Part shown: positions 7,044 through 16,961 of the stretch, piece after piece
Layout: each line of letters begins with the position of its first letter
How positions within the stretch are numbered: position 1 is the stretch's first letter
Assembly (NCBI RefSeq): GCF_036345995.1
Contig: NZ_CP107796.1
Location: 6,758,001 to 6,822,000, forward strand
Direction of reading: 5' to 3'
Source of the DNA: Streptomyces sp. NBC_00557
Lineage (GTDB): Bacteria > Actinomycetota > Actinomycetes > Streptomycetales > Streptomycetaceae
Length of the DNA stretch: 64,000 bases
Position numbers and translations under genes: made by a program
The notes under the pieces: model-generated
Seen by the model: only the letters and a program-made list of their open reading frames with translations
Databases searched by the model: none
What the model was told of the DNA's origin: nothing

Positions 7044-8426
7044 TCACATCTCGAACGACTCGTGATGGATGCGGCGGGCGGGGACCCCCGCGCCGCGCAG
7101 TGCCTCGTACACCGACTGGGCGAACCCGGGCGGGCCGCACATGAAGACGTCGTGGCGGTCGATGTCCGGGATCTTCCGCTTCAGGTTCTCCGCGGAGATG
7201 TCCGGCCGCTCGCCGTCGGGGCTGTTCACCGCGTACATCAGCCGGGCGCCCCGCTCGTCGGCGATCTTCGCCAGCTCGTCCCACAGGGCCAGGTCCTGGG
7301 TGCTGTTGGCCCGGTAGAGCAGGGTGATGTCACCGGCCGCGCCGGGCAGCGTCTCGAACAGCGCCCGCATCGGGGTGATGCCGACCCCGCCCGCGACCAG
7401 CAGCACCTTGCCGCGGCTGCGGCGCTGCGCGGTGAGCGCGCCGTACGGCCCCTCCGCCCACACCCGGGTGCCGGGCGTCAGCTCGCGCAGCCGCGCGCTG
7501 TGGTCGCCGATCGCCTTCACCGTGATCCGCAGCATGTCCGGGCGGGGCGCCGCCGACAGCGAGTACGGGTGCGAGCTGAACCGCATCCCGGGCGCCAGGA
7601 ACCGCCAGCGGAAGAACTGGCCCGCCTCCGCGCCCATCCGGTGCAGCCTGCGCCCGCCGATCAGCACCGACACGATGCCCGGCGTCTCCTCGATGACGGC
7701 CTCCACCCGCATCCGGTGCCGCAGGTTCAGCCGGATCGGGGTGAGGATGCGGTACCAGAGCACCAGCGCGGTGACCGCGCCGTACAGGCCGTACCAGAAG
7801 GTCTTCGCCACGGGCTCGACCGCGAAGTCGTTGCCGGTGGTGATCTGGTGCCAGAACGTCAGGAACACCGCCGCGTACGTCATCAGGTGCACGTGGTACC
7901 AGGTGTCGTACGGCATCCGGCGGCGGACCGCGCCGACGGAGGTGAGCCCGATCAGCACGAACAGGCCGGTGCCGACGGCAGCCTTGCCCAGGTCCGGCAG
8001 CTGGTTGATGGAGTCCATGGTCTGCTGGACGATGTCGCCGAGCGACTTGCCCGCCTGCCGCGCGTACCCCCACATGGTGAGGAAGACGTGCGCCACGATC
8101 AGGGAGAGGGTGTAGCGGCCGCTCATCGCGTGCCAGCGGGCCACCCGGTCCGAGCCGACCCGCCGCTCCAGCGCGGGCACGCGCGCCATCTGGAGCACGA
8201 CCAGCGCCATCAGATAGCCGGCCAGCAGGCCGGTGATCCGGCCCGCGTTGAGGATCCTGCCGGTGTCGTCGGCGATGGACGGGGTGTTGTGCCACCAGAG
8301 CCACAGCACGGCCGCCGCGCCCGCCCAGACGGCGAGCAGCAGCGGTACGGCCGGGCTGCGGCGCGGGCGGATGCGGCGCATCGTCTGGCGGCGGGCGGCA
8401 CGTCCGCCTGCGAGCGTGGTGGTCAC
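7044..8426 (-). CDS. Ferric-reductase/NADPH-oxidase-like transmembrane flavocytochrome
   Basis: A 460-residue protein with a six-helix ferric reductase-like membrane domain (about residues 20-225) and a cytoplasmic ferredoxin-reductase module (about 230-460). Candidate haem histidines are in RWHAMSGRYTLSLIVAHVF and WYHVHLMTYAAVFLTFWHQ. FAD binding is indicated by SSHPYSLSAAP, NAD(P) binding by LLVAGGVGITPMRALFE and FMCGPPGF. It should take electrons from cytosolic NAD(P)H across the membrane. The GTG at 8426 is preferred because GGAGG lies just upstream. It sits between two FMN_bind genes and is paralogous to the protein at 9019-10371. Confidence 0.88.
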   Translation of the reverse strand: MTTTLAGGRAARRQTMRRIRPRRSPAVPLLLAVWAGAAAVLWLWWHNTPSIADDTGRILNAGRITGLLAGYLMALVVLQMARVPALERRVGSDRVARWHAMSGRYTLSLIVAHVFLTMWGYARQAGKSLGDIVQQTMDSINQLPDLGKAAVGTGLFVLIGLTSVGAVRRRMPYDTWYHVHLMTYAAVFLTFWHQITTGNDFAVEPVAKTFWYGLYGAVTALVLWYRILTPIRLNLRHRMRVEAVIEETPGIVSVLIGGRRLHRMGAEAGQFFRWRFLAPGMRFSSHPYSLSAAPRPDMLRITVKAIGDHSARLRELTPGTRVWAEGPYGALTAQRRSRGKVLLVAGGVGITPMRALFETLPGAAGDITLLYRANSTQDLALWDELAKIADERGARLMYAVNSPDGERPDISAENLKRKIPDIDRHDVFMCGPPGFAQSVYEALRGAGVPARRIHHESFEM

Positions 8427-8498
8427 GGTTCCTCCGTGGGGACTTGACCCTTGGCCCTCAGATACGTGCCGCATGCGCTCGGTGTTCAGCGTGACCGC

Positions 8499-8990
8499 TC
8501 ACAGCCCCGCGGAGTCGAGCGCGGACTGCAGGGACTGCTTGTAGCCGGTGCTGGTGTACGTGGCGCCGGACACCATGTCGATGTCCGCGCTCTGCGCCGC
8601 CAGCGCCTCGCGCCGCAGCTGGGGCAGCGCGTAGCTGTTGATCTCCTGGTCGCGCGGGTTGTCCTGCGGGTACCGCACGGCGGTCACGTCCGTGAGCTTC
8701 CCGCCCGTGATCGTCACCCGCACCTGGACCGGGCCCCAGCGGGTCTGGACGGTGTCGCCGGTGGCGGTCCTGCTGCCCGTCGCCGACCCCGGGGAAGAGC
8801 CGCTCGATCCCCCCGACGAGCCGCTCGACGGGGCCGAACTGCCCGACACCGTGGGGGACTTGGTGTCGGCCGTGGCGAGCGTGGGGCCCGTGTGCGGCTT
8901 CAGCGACAGCAGCAGCACCATCCCGGTGACCGTGGCGGCGCCGGCCAGCACGATGCGGCGCAGGGGGCGGTTCCTCTTCAGGGCATGCAC
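8499..8990 (-). CDS. Exported single FMN-binding domain protein
   Basis: A 163-residue protein beginning MHALKRNRPLRRIVLAGAAT, with a twin-arginine plus hydrophobic segment much like the paralogue at 6250-7026. A Ser/Gly-rich linker (about residues 44-75) is followed by one FMN_bind domain ending DMVSGATYTSTGYKQSL. The Thr of SGAT is the expected covalent FMN site. Immediately upstream (28 bases) is the 450-residue reductase, so each reductase gene is followed by its own FMN carrier gene. The protein probably relays electrons to an extracytoplasmic acceptor that is not encoded here. Confidence 0.88.
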   Translation of the reverse strand: MHALKRNRPLRRIVLAGAATVTGMVLLLSLKPHTGPTLATADTKSPTVSGSSAPSSGSSGGSSGSSPGSATGSRTATGDTVQTRWGPVQVRVTITGGKLTDVTAVRYPQDNPRDQEINSYALPQLRREALAAQSADIDMVSGATYTSTGYKQSLQSALDSAGL

Positions 8991-9018
8991 GTGTTCTGCC
9001 TCACAGCTTCGCTGGTTG

Positions 9019-10371
9019 TCACAGTTCGAACGACTCGTGGTGGATACGGCGGTCCGGGACCCCGGCGGCCCGCAGCGCCTCGTACACCTCGCGGGCGAAG
9101 CCGTGCGGCCCGCAGATGTAGACGTCGTGGCCGGCGATGCCGGGGAAGGCCGCGCGCAGCGACTCCGCCGTGATGCGGGGCCGCTCGCCCCGGGGACCGT
9201 TCAGCGCGTACAGCACCTGGGCGCCGCGCCGGCGGGCGATCGCCTCCAGTTCCCCGCCGAGCGCCAGGTCCTCGACGCCGCGCGCCCGGTACAGCAGGGT
9301 GACCTCGCCGGGCAGCGTCTCGAAGAGCGCCCGCAGCGGGGTGATGCCGACGCCGGCCGCGATGAGCAGACAGTGGTGGCTGGTGGCCCGGTCGGCGGTC
9401 AGGGAGCCGTAGGGGCCCTCCGCCCACACCCGGGTGCCGGGCCGCAGCAGGGCGACGGCCGCGCTGTGGTCGCCGAGCGCCTTGACCGTGATGCGCATCA
9501 TGTCCGGGCGCGGCGGCGCGGACAGGGAGTACGGCGTCGACGTCCAGCCCAGCCCCTGGCCGAGGAACCGCCAGCGGAAGAACTGCCCCGGCCGCGCCGC
9601 CAGCTCGTCCAGGCGCCGCCCGCGCACGACGACCGAGTACACACCGGGCGCCTCCTGGTGGACGGAGTCCACCCGCAGCTGGTGGCGCCGGTTGAGGCGG
9701 ACCGGGGTGAGGATCCGGTACCAGAGCACCAGGGCCGCGACGCCCAGGTACAGCGCGTACCAGACGGCGGTCGCGACGGGCTTGCCGTTGAACTCGTTCC
9801 CGAGCGTCAGCTGGTGGAAGAAGGCCAGGAACACGGCCGCGTACGTCAGCAGGTGGACGTAGTACCAGAACTCGTGGCTGGTGCGGCGGCGCACCGCCCG
9901 CGCCGAGGTGACGCCGACCGCGAGGAGGATCACCGTGCCGGCGGTGGCCTTGAGCATGTCCGGATAGTCCAGGACGACCGTCACCGCCTCGTGCCACAGC
10001 GAGGCCCGGTCCTGGGCGGCGTACCCGGCGAGGATCAGCGCGATGTGCGCGAGCAGCAGGCAGACCGTGTACCGGCCGGCCATCGCGTGCCAGCGCGCCA
10101 CCCGGTCCGAGCCTGTCCGCCGCTCCAGCAGCGGCACCCGCGCCATCAGGCCGACCAGCACCGCGCAGGCGTACCCGCACAGCAGCCCGGCGATCCGCCC
10201 GGCGCCGGTCAGCCAGCCGGCCGTGCCGACCACGGAGGCGGTGTCCGCCCACCACAGCGCGACCACGGCCGCCGCCCCGGCCCACAGCACGGCCAGCACG
10301 GGCCCCGCGGGGGAGCGCCGTGCGGTCACGGGCGCCGGCGGGGCCGCCCGCCCCGCATCCACGGTGGTCAT
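9019..10371 (-). CDS. Ferric-reductase/NADPH-oxidase-like transmembrane flavocytochrome (paralogue 2)
   Basis: A 450-residue paralogue of the 7044-8426 protein with the same order: membrane domain with histidine pairs in RWHAMAGRYTVCLLLAHIA and FWYYVHLLTYAAVFLAFFHQ, then FAD site (TSTPYSLSAPPRPDMM), NAD(P) site (LLIAAGVGITPLRALFE), and ICGPHGFAREVYEAL, ending HHESFEL. It is the first gene of the minus-strand operon. The 208-bp space to the divergent two-component system contains repeated TCAGAG boxes, so phosphorelay control is likely. The ATG at 10371 begins MTTVDAGRAAPPAP. Confidence 0.88.
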   Translation of the reverse strand: MTTVDAGRAAPPAPVTARRSPAGPVLAVLWAGAAAVVALWWADTASVVGTAGWLTGAGRIAGLLCGYACAVLVGLMARVPLLERRTGSDRVARWHAMAGRYTVCLLLAHIALILAGYAAQDRASLWHEAVTVVLDYPDMLKATAGTVILLAVGVTSARAVRRRTSHEFWYYVHLLTYAAVFLAFFHQLTLGNEFNGKPVATAVWYALYLGVAALVLWYRILTPVRLNRRHQLRVDSVHQEAPGVYSVVVRGRRLDELAARPGQFFRWRFLGQGLGWTSTPYSLSAPPRPDMMRITVKALGDHSAAVALLRPGTRVWAEGPYGSLTADRATSHHCLLIAAGVGITPLRALFETLPGEVTLLYRARGVEDLALGGELEAIARRRGAQVLYALNGPRGERPRITAESLRAAFPGIAGHDVYICGPHGFAREVYEALRAAGVPDRRIHHESFEL

Positions 10372-10418
10372 CGATCGCCGTCCCTTCGTCGTCGTACCGG
10401 GCCACTGTGCGCGGCGAA

Positions 10419-10531
10419 GCTCTGAGCCACCTCTGAACGACCCCCTGACCAGGTGCTGTGAGAGCAGACTCAGAGGTGGTTCTCAGCCGGTCTTCAGCGG
10501 ACCGGGGACCGGCTCAGAGAAAACTCAGAGG
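10419..10531. promoter_or_regulatory. Repeated TCAGAG boxes between reductase operon and response regulator
   Basis: Three related sites are seen. Site a, 10419-10438, reads GTTCAGAGGTGGCTCAGAGC on the minus strand. Site b, 10468-10486, reads ACTCAGAGGTGGTTCTCAG on the plus strand and shares the 10-mer TCAGAGGTGG with site a in opposite orientation. Site c, 10511-10531, has two CTCAGAG units with an 11-bp period. OmpR-family regulators typically bind direct repeats spaced by about one helical turn, so these are the likely operators of the adjacent regulator for both divergent promoters. Confidence 0.6.
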
Positions 10532-10579
10532 GCGGGCGGTACGCCGCACCCCGCCATCTGGGTGATGCTGGTAGGCGCG

Positions 10580-11320
10580 ATGAACACGACCCGTTCCGGC
10601 CGCCCGGCCCTCACCCGACCCGACGGCACCCCCGTGCGCGTCCTCGTCGTCGACGACGACCCCGACCTCGCCGAGGTGCTCACCGGCGCCCTGCGCTACG
10701 AGGGCTGGCAGGTGCGCGCGGCCGGCGACGGCGCCGCGGCCCTCGACGGCGCGCGCGAGCTGCTGCCCGACGCCGTGGTCCTGGACGTGATGCTCCCGGA
10801 CACCGACGGCTTCGCCGTGCTGCGCCGGCTGCGCGAGGTGAAGCCGGACGTCTGCGTGCTCTTCCTCACGGCCCGGGACGCGGTGGAGGACCGGATCGCG
10901 GGCATCACGGCCGGCGGCGACGACTACGTCACCAAGCCGTTCAGCCTGGAGGAGGTCGTCGCCCGGCTGCGCGGCCTGCTGCGCAGGGCCGGCATGGCCC
11001 GCCAGCAGGAGGAGGGCCCGCGGCTGACGGTCGGCGACCTGGTCATGGACGAGGAGGCCCGCGAGGTCAGCCGGGCCGGCGAGCTGATCGAACTCTCGCC
11101 CACCGAGTTCGAACTGCTCCGCTTCCTCATGCGCAACCCGCGCCGGGTGCTCAGCAAGGCGCAGATCCTCGACCGGGTGTGGTCCTACGACTTCGGCGGC
11201 CGGGCCCATGTCGTGGAGCTGTACATCTCCTACCTGCGCAAGAAGGTCGACGCGGGCCGCGCACCCATGATCCACACCGTGCGCGGGGCGGGATACGTCC
11301 TGAAACCGGTGACCACGTGA
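10580..11320 (+). CDS. OmpR-family response regulator
   Basis: A 246-residue regulator. The receiver domain (about residues 17-130) has acidic pocket VVDDDPDLAEVL, phospho-acceptor Asp in VVLDVMLPDTDGF, Thr in LFLTARD and Lys in VTKPFSLEEVV. The C-terminal winged helix (about 148-244) contains SPTEFELLRFLMRNPRRV and AHVVELYISYLRKKVD. ATG 10580 is used; in-frame ATG 10565 is an alternative. It is translationally coupled to the sensor kinase (GTGA overlap) and probably controls the divergent flavin/reductase operon and its own gene through the TCAGAG boxes. Confidence 0.92.
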   Translation: MNTTRSGRPALTRPDGTPVRVLVVDDDPDLAEVLTGALRYEGWQVRAAGDGAAALDGARELLPDAVVLDVMLPDTDGFAVLRRLREVKPDVCVLFLTARDAVEDRIAGITAGGDDYVTKPFSLEEVVARLRGLLRRAGMARQQEEGPRLTVGDLVMDEEAREVSRAGELIELSPTEFELLRFLMRNPRRVLSKAQILDRVWSYDFGGRAHVVELYISYLRKKVDAGRAPMIHTVRGAGYVLKPVTT

Positions 11321-12798
11321 GCCGTCCGCATGTCCGCGCCCGCCTCGCCCGGCTGCCCCGGCCCCGCACCCTGCGCGCCCGCCTCACCTTCGGCCTCGTG
11401 GTGCTGCTGGCGGTGAGCTGCGCCGCCGTGGGCCTCGCGGCCGTCGTCGAGCTGGACGGCTTCCTCACCCAGCGCTTGGACGAGCAGCTCGCCCAGGTCG
11501 GCACCCGCTTCCCGGAGAGCCTGGAACACAACGGGAGGGTCCCCGACGACCACGACGGGGACGAGAAGGGCGACACCCGCCGCATGGCCACCGGCACCTT
11601 CGGCGCCCGCCTGCTCGACGGCACGGTCACCAACAAGGGCCTCATCCGCTCCGGGGACCTGGGCGCGGACCTGAACGTCGACCTGACCGCGCAGGATGCG
11701 GCCCGGCTGGCCCGCGTCCCGGTCGACGGCCGGCCGCACACCGTCGAGCTGTCCTCCCTGCACCACTACCGCGTCGTCGCCTCCGCCGGCCGGGACGGGG
11801 ACGTGCTGCTGGTGGGACTGCCGCTGGAGCCGGTCGAGAGCGCGGTCCACCGGCTGGAGGCGGTCGCCGCGATCGTCTTCGGCGCGGCCCTGGTGGTGAC
11901 GGGGGTGGCCGGCGCGCTCTGGGTCCGCTGGTCGCTGCGTCCCCTGAGCCGGGTCGCCGCCACCGCCACCCGGGTCAGCGAACTGCCGCTGGCCAGCGGG
12001 GAGGTGGCGCTGCCACCGCGCGCTCCGGACGCCGACCCGGGCACCGAGGTCGGCCGGGTGGCGGCCGCCTTCAACCGCATGCTGGGCCATGTCGAGGACG
12101 CCCTGACCAAGCGTCACGCGAGCGAGGAGCGGCTGCGCCGGTTCGCCGCCGACGCCAGCCACGAGCTGCGCACCCCGGTCGCCTCGGTCCGCGGCCACGC
12201 CGAACTGGCCCTCCTCCACCCGGGCCCGGTGCCGCCGGAGGTGACCCGGGCGTTGCAGCGCATCACCGCCGAGTCCGCCCGCATGGGGGAGATGGTCGAC
12301 GACCTGCTCCTGCTCGCCCGCCTCGACGCCGGCCGCCCGCTGGAACGCGAGCCGGTCGACCTGACCCGCCTGGTCCTGGACGCGGTCACCGACGCCCGCG
12401 CCGCGGGCCCCGGCCACCGCTGGAGCCTGGACCTGCCCGAGGACCCGGTGACGGTCCCCGGCGACGCCCACCGCCTCCACCAGGTGGTGGCCAACCTGCT
12501 GGCCAACGCGCGTACGCATACCCCCGCGGGCACGAAGGTGACGGTCACCCTGGAGGCAGACGCCGGTTCGGCCGTCCTCCGCGTCCACGACGACGGCCCC
12601 GGCGTCCCGGAAGAGGTCCGGCCCGGCGTCTTCGAACGCTTCACCCGGGCGGAACACCGCCGCCACCCGAACGCCTCCGGCGCGGGCGCGGGCCTGGGGC
12701 TGTCGATCGTGGCGGCGGTGGCGGAGGCGCACGGCGGGACGGTGGGGCTGGAGAGCCGGCCGGGCTCCACGGCGTTCCGGGTACGCCTGCCCCGCTGA
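11317..12798 (+). CDS. Sensor histidine kinase
   Basis: A 493-residue membrane kinase starting at GTG 11317, overlapping the regulator stop by 4 bases. TM1 is at about 24-45 (LTFGLVVLLAVSCAAVGLAA). An extracytoplasmic sensor of about 130 residues follows, then TM2 (VAAIVFGAALVVTGVAGALW, about 185-208), HAMP, HisKA (DASHELRTPVASVRGHAEL) and HATPase boxes N (HQVVANLLANARTHTP), G1 (DDGPGVP) and G2 (GAGLGLSI). The sensor domain has no motif I recognise. From context it could monitor the envelope redox state or metal supply served by the neighbouring operon. Confidence 0.93.
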   Translation: MSRPHVRARLARLPRPRTLRARLTFGLVVLLAVSCAAVGLAAVVELDGFLTQRLDEQLAQVGTRFPESLEHNGRVPDDHDGDEKGDTRRMATGTFGARLLDGTVTNKGLIRSGDLGADLNVDLTAQDAARLARVPVDGRPHTVELSSLHHYRVVASAGRDGDVLLVGLPLEPVESAVHRLEAVAAIVFGAALVVTGVAGALWVRWSLRPLSRVAATATRVSELPLASGEVALPPRAPDADPGTEVGRVAAAFNRMLGHVEDALTKRHASEERLRRFAADASHELRTPVASVRGHAELALLHPGPVPPEVTRALQRITAESARMGEMVDDLLLLARLDAGRPLEREPVDLTRLVLDAVTDARAAGPGHRWSLDLPEDPVTVPGDAHRLHQVVANLLANARTHTPAGTKVTVTLEADAGSAVLRVHDDGPGVPEEVRPGVFERFTRAEHRRHPNASGAGAGLGLSIVAAVAEAHGGTVGLESRPGSTAFRVRLPR

Positions 12799-12831
12799 GC
12801 CGGCCCGGATCCGCCCCCGGGGCACCGGCTC

Positions 12832-13536
12832 TCAGTACCGGGTGACGGCCGTGACCCCGTCCTCGGTCCCGATGGCGACATGCGGCCGCTTGGCCGGATC
12901 CGCCCACTGCAGGATCCGCCGCATCGCGTCCTCGGGCACCGACACGCAGCCTGCCGTGGCCGCCTTGCCGTTCACATGGAGGAAGATCCCGGCGCCGCGC
13001 CCGCGCACCGGCCGGTCGTAGTTGAAGCCGATCACGAGCGCGTACGCGTACTGCGTCGCATAGGAGACGAGGTGCTCGGACTCGGACGCACGACAGTCCT
13101 GCGGCAACGGCTCGACCCACCGGTTGTACGAAGCCGAGTCATTGTCCTGGCACCACCACGAACTGTCCTTCACCGCGCGATAGGCGACCCTCGTCCCGCT
13201 CGGCGCCGCCTTGGTCCCGAAGGCGAACGGAAGGTCGTACAGACCGGTCGGCGTGGTGTTCGTGCCCTGGGTCCGTGAGCCGCCCTCGGCCAGTCCGTTC
13301 GCTCCGAACCGCGCCGGAGCCGTCCCGGCCGCCACCCACCGACCGTCCCGGAGGTCCCACCACGTCAGCGTCCCGGACGTCGCGTCGGTGCCCGCCGCCT
13401 GCGCGGTGATCAGCTGGCTGCCGCCGCCGGTGTCGGCCATCCGCGCGGGCAGCGGGGTGGACCCGGGACCCGGAGTGAGGCCGAGCAGGGCGAGCGAGGA
13501 GACGGACACGAGGGTCAGCACGACACCGGGGCGCAT
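12832..13536 (-). CDS. Exported L,D-transpeptidase-family (YkuD-like) protein
   Basis: A 234-residue protein with a signal peptide (MRPGVVLTLVSVSSLALLGL). The C-terminal half carries the catalytic signature in the divergent form HVNGKAATAGCVSVP, with catalytic Cys and upstream His, as in YkuD-family enzymes that form 3-3 peptidoglycan cross-links or cleave related bonds. A cysteine-containing insert (WWCQDNDSASYNRW and PQDCRAS) may form a disulfide. It is convergent with the sensor kinase. The stop of the next minus-strand gene lies 4 bases upstream, so both may share a transcript. Confidence 0.8.
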   Translation of the reverse strand: MRPGVVLTLVSVSSLALLGLTPGPGSTPLPARMADTGGGSQLITAQAAGTDATSGTLTWWDLRDGRWVAAGTAPARFGANGLAEGGSRTQGTNTTPTGLYDLPFAFGTKAAPSGTRVAYRAVKDSSWWCQDNDSASYNRWVEPLPQDCRASESEHLVSYATQYAYALVIGFNYDRPVRGRGAGIFLHVNGKAATAGCVSVPEDAMRRILQWADPAKRPHVAIGTEDGVTAVTRY

Positions 13537-13539
13537 GGC

Positions 13540-14127
13540 TCAGACGGTAGACGGAGGCAGGGGGAGCGGCAGCCCGGGCAGTCCGTCCAGGCTCGTCGCC
13601 ACGTGCTCCTTCTTCTCGAAGTACGCGCTCAGGGAGACGTCGTCCTCCCGCGCGAAACGCTTTCCGTGCAGGTCGCGGTCCGCCTCGTACGCCATGTAGG
13701 GGACGGCGTACCCGCAGGTGTCGCGGATCAGCTCCGCGTGGACGACGATGATCGCGCGCAGCCCGTGCGTGCTCGGGTCGATGCCGGGGAAACGGCTGAG
13801 CAGGTCCTTGAAGCGCGGGTCGTCCCGGAAGACGGGCTCGCCCCTGCCGTGCACGCGCACGATGTTCGGCGGGCCCTGGAAGGCGCACCACATCAGGGTG
13901 ATCCGCCCGTTCTCCCGGAGGTGCGCGATGGTCTCGGCGTTGGACCCGGCGAAGTCCAGGTAGGCCACGGTACGTTCGTCGAGCACGGCGAAGGATCCCT
14001 TGAGGCCCTTGGGGGAGAGGTTGACCGTGCCGTCGCCGGACAGCGGGGCGGTCGCGGTGAAGAAGAGGGGCTGCTCCTCGATGAACGTCCGGAGCCTGCC
14101 GTCGATGCGCTCATAGGTCTTTCCCAT
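13540..14127 (-). CDS. Pyridoxamine 5'-phosphate oxidase-family flavoprotein
   Basis: A 195-residue PPOX-fold protein beginning MGKTYERIDGRLRTFIEEQP. Seen are the substrate/flavin strand FFTATAPLSGDGTVNLSPKG, the strand TVAYLDFAGSNAETIAHLRENGRITLMWCAF and RVHGRGEPVFRDD. Members bind FMN or F420, and PNPO-type activity should not be assumed. The gene is divergent from argH with about 150 bases between them. The C-terminus (GLPGLPLPLPPSTV) is a proline-rich tail. Confidence 0.82.
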   Translation of the reverse strand: MGKTYERIDGRLRTFIEEQPLFFTATAPLSGDGTVNLSPKGLKGSFAVLDERTVAYLDFAGSNAETIAHLRENGRITLMWCAFQGPPNIVRVHGRGEPVFRDDPRFKDLLSRFPGIDPSTHGLRAIIVVHAELIRDTCGYAVPYMAYEADRDLHGKRFAREDDVSLSAYFEKKEHVATSLDGLPGLPLPLPPSTV

Positions 14128-14210
14128 GTCCAGGATTATCCGCGCAACTCTTTCGAGTGTCTAAGTATTTGCCCCGCTCTTTCGTGCCCGGCGCCGCTGA
14201 TTGACGAATC

Positions 14211-14235
14211 ATGCAGAGCTCTGCATACTCATGCA
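14211..14235 (+). promoter_or_regulatory. Candidate ARG box (ArgR operator) upstream of argH
   Basis: A 16-bp perfect palindrome ATGCAGAGCTCTGCAT (14211-14226) is followed after 4 bases by another ATGCA half (14231-14235). ArgR operators in Streptomyces are imperfect palindromes built on TGCAT-type arms. The position, 56-71 bases before the argH start, suits arginine repression by the argR product encoded at 390-932. Confidence 0.6.
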
Positions 14236-14254
14236 CAAGGCAGGCGCAGTGTGA

Positions 14255-15715
<1,461 letters not shown>

Positions 15716-15936
15716 GGGCGGGCGCCGACGGCGGGCGTCCCGCAGGGCCGGCCCTTGCGGGACGCGGGGCTGTATCCATGTGCGGCTCCGCCGCGCGGGC
15801 GCGGGCAACCACGGGGGCGCGCACCCGCCCACGTGCCGTGAGCCCCGAGCTCCCGGCGCCCGGCTTCCCAATCGGAGCGTCATCGCGGGTTACGTTGGTC
15901 GCCAGCCGTACCGGAGCCGACCGAACGGAGCCCGCG

Positions 15937-16908
15937 ATGCCCTTCGCCCGCCTGGCGACAGCGACGACCCCCACCTGCCACATCGGACTCGGACTCGCCG
16001 CCGTCGGCCGGCCCGGCTACATCAACCTGGACCGCGACCAGGACCTCGGAGACAACCGCAGCGTCGACGCGCTGGGCGCCCGGACCCACGAACTCCTCGA
16101 CGCCGCCTACGCGCAGGGCGTGCGCTACGTCGACGCGGCCCGCTCCTACGGCCGTTCGGAGGAGTTCCTCGCCGACTGGCTGAACGCCCGGCCCGACATC
16201 GACGACGTGGTCGTCGGCAGCAAATGGGGCTACACCTACACCGCCGGCTGGTCGGCGGACGCCGAGACCCACGAGGTCAAGGACCACAGTCTCGCCGCGT
16301 ACGAGCGGCAGCGCGCCGAGACCGAGGCGGTGCTCGGCGACCGCCTCGACCTCTACCAGATCCACTCGGTGACCCCGGACAGCCCCGCCCTCACCGACAA
16401 GGAACTCCACGCCCGGCTCGCCGAGGCCGCCGCACAGGGCCTGACCATCGGCTTCTCCACCAGCGGTCCCGCGCAGGCCGAGGCCGTCCGCGCCGCCCTC
16501 GCGGTGACCGTCGGGGGCGAACCGCTGTTCCGCACCGTGCAGTCGACGTACAACCTGCTGGAGACCTCCGCCGCGCCCGCGCTCGCCGAGGCGCACGAGG
16601 CCGGGCTCACCGTGCTCGTCAAGGAGGGCATGGCCAACGGCAGGCTGGCCGGGCCGCACGCGCCCGAGGCGCTGAAGGCCGTGGCCGAGGAGACCGGGCT
16701 CGGCTGCGACGCCGTGGCCCTGGCCTGGATCCTCTCCCGGCCCTGGGCCGGCGTGGTCCTCTCCGGCGCGGCGACGGTCACCCAGCTCGTCTCCAACCTC
16801 CACGCCCCCGCCGTCGACCTCGACGAGGACCAGCTGTCCCGCCTCGCCACCCTCGCCGAGGACCCGCACGCCTACTGGGAGCGGCGCGGCCGGCTGCCCT
16901 GGCACTGA
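15937..16908 (+). CDS. Aldo/keto reductase
   Basis: A 323-residue AKR-fold oxidoreductase. The catalytic tetrad is visible: Asp and Tyr in YVDAARSYGRSEEFL, Lys in VVVGSKWGYTYT and His in LYQIHSV. The C-terminal part has the cofactor-binding pattern LSGAATVTQLVSNL. The substrate cannot be told. The ATG at 15937 has a CGGAG sequence 6 bases before it. The gene stands between argH and the TetR-MFS pair on the same strand, with a gap of about 220 bases after argH. Confidence 0.86.
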   Translation: MPFARLATATTPTCHIGLGLAAVGRPGYINLDRDQDLGDNRSVDALGARTHELLDAAYAQGVRYVDAARSYGRSEEFLADWLNARPDIDDVVVGSKWGYTYTAGWSADAETHEVKDHSLAAYERQRAETEAVLGDRLDLYQIHSVTPDSPALTDKELHARLAEAAAQGLTIGFSTSGPAQAEAVRAALAVTVGGEPLFRTVQSTYNLLETSAAPALAEAHEAGLTVLVKEGMANGRLAGPHAPEALKAVAEETGLGCDAVALAWILSRPWAGVVLSGAATVTQLVSNLHAPAVDLDEDQLSRLATLAEDPHAYWERRGRLPWH

Positions 16909-16961
16909 TCGCACACGTCACCGACCAGCCGACCAGCACCTATGAGTCACGCACGCCTTGT

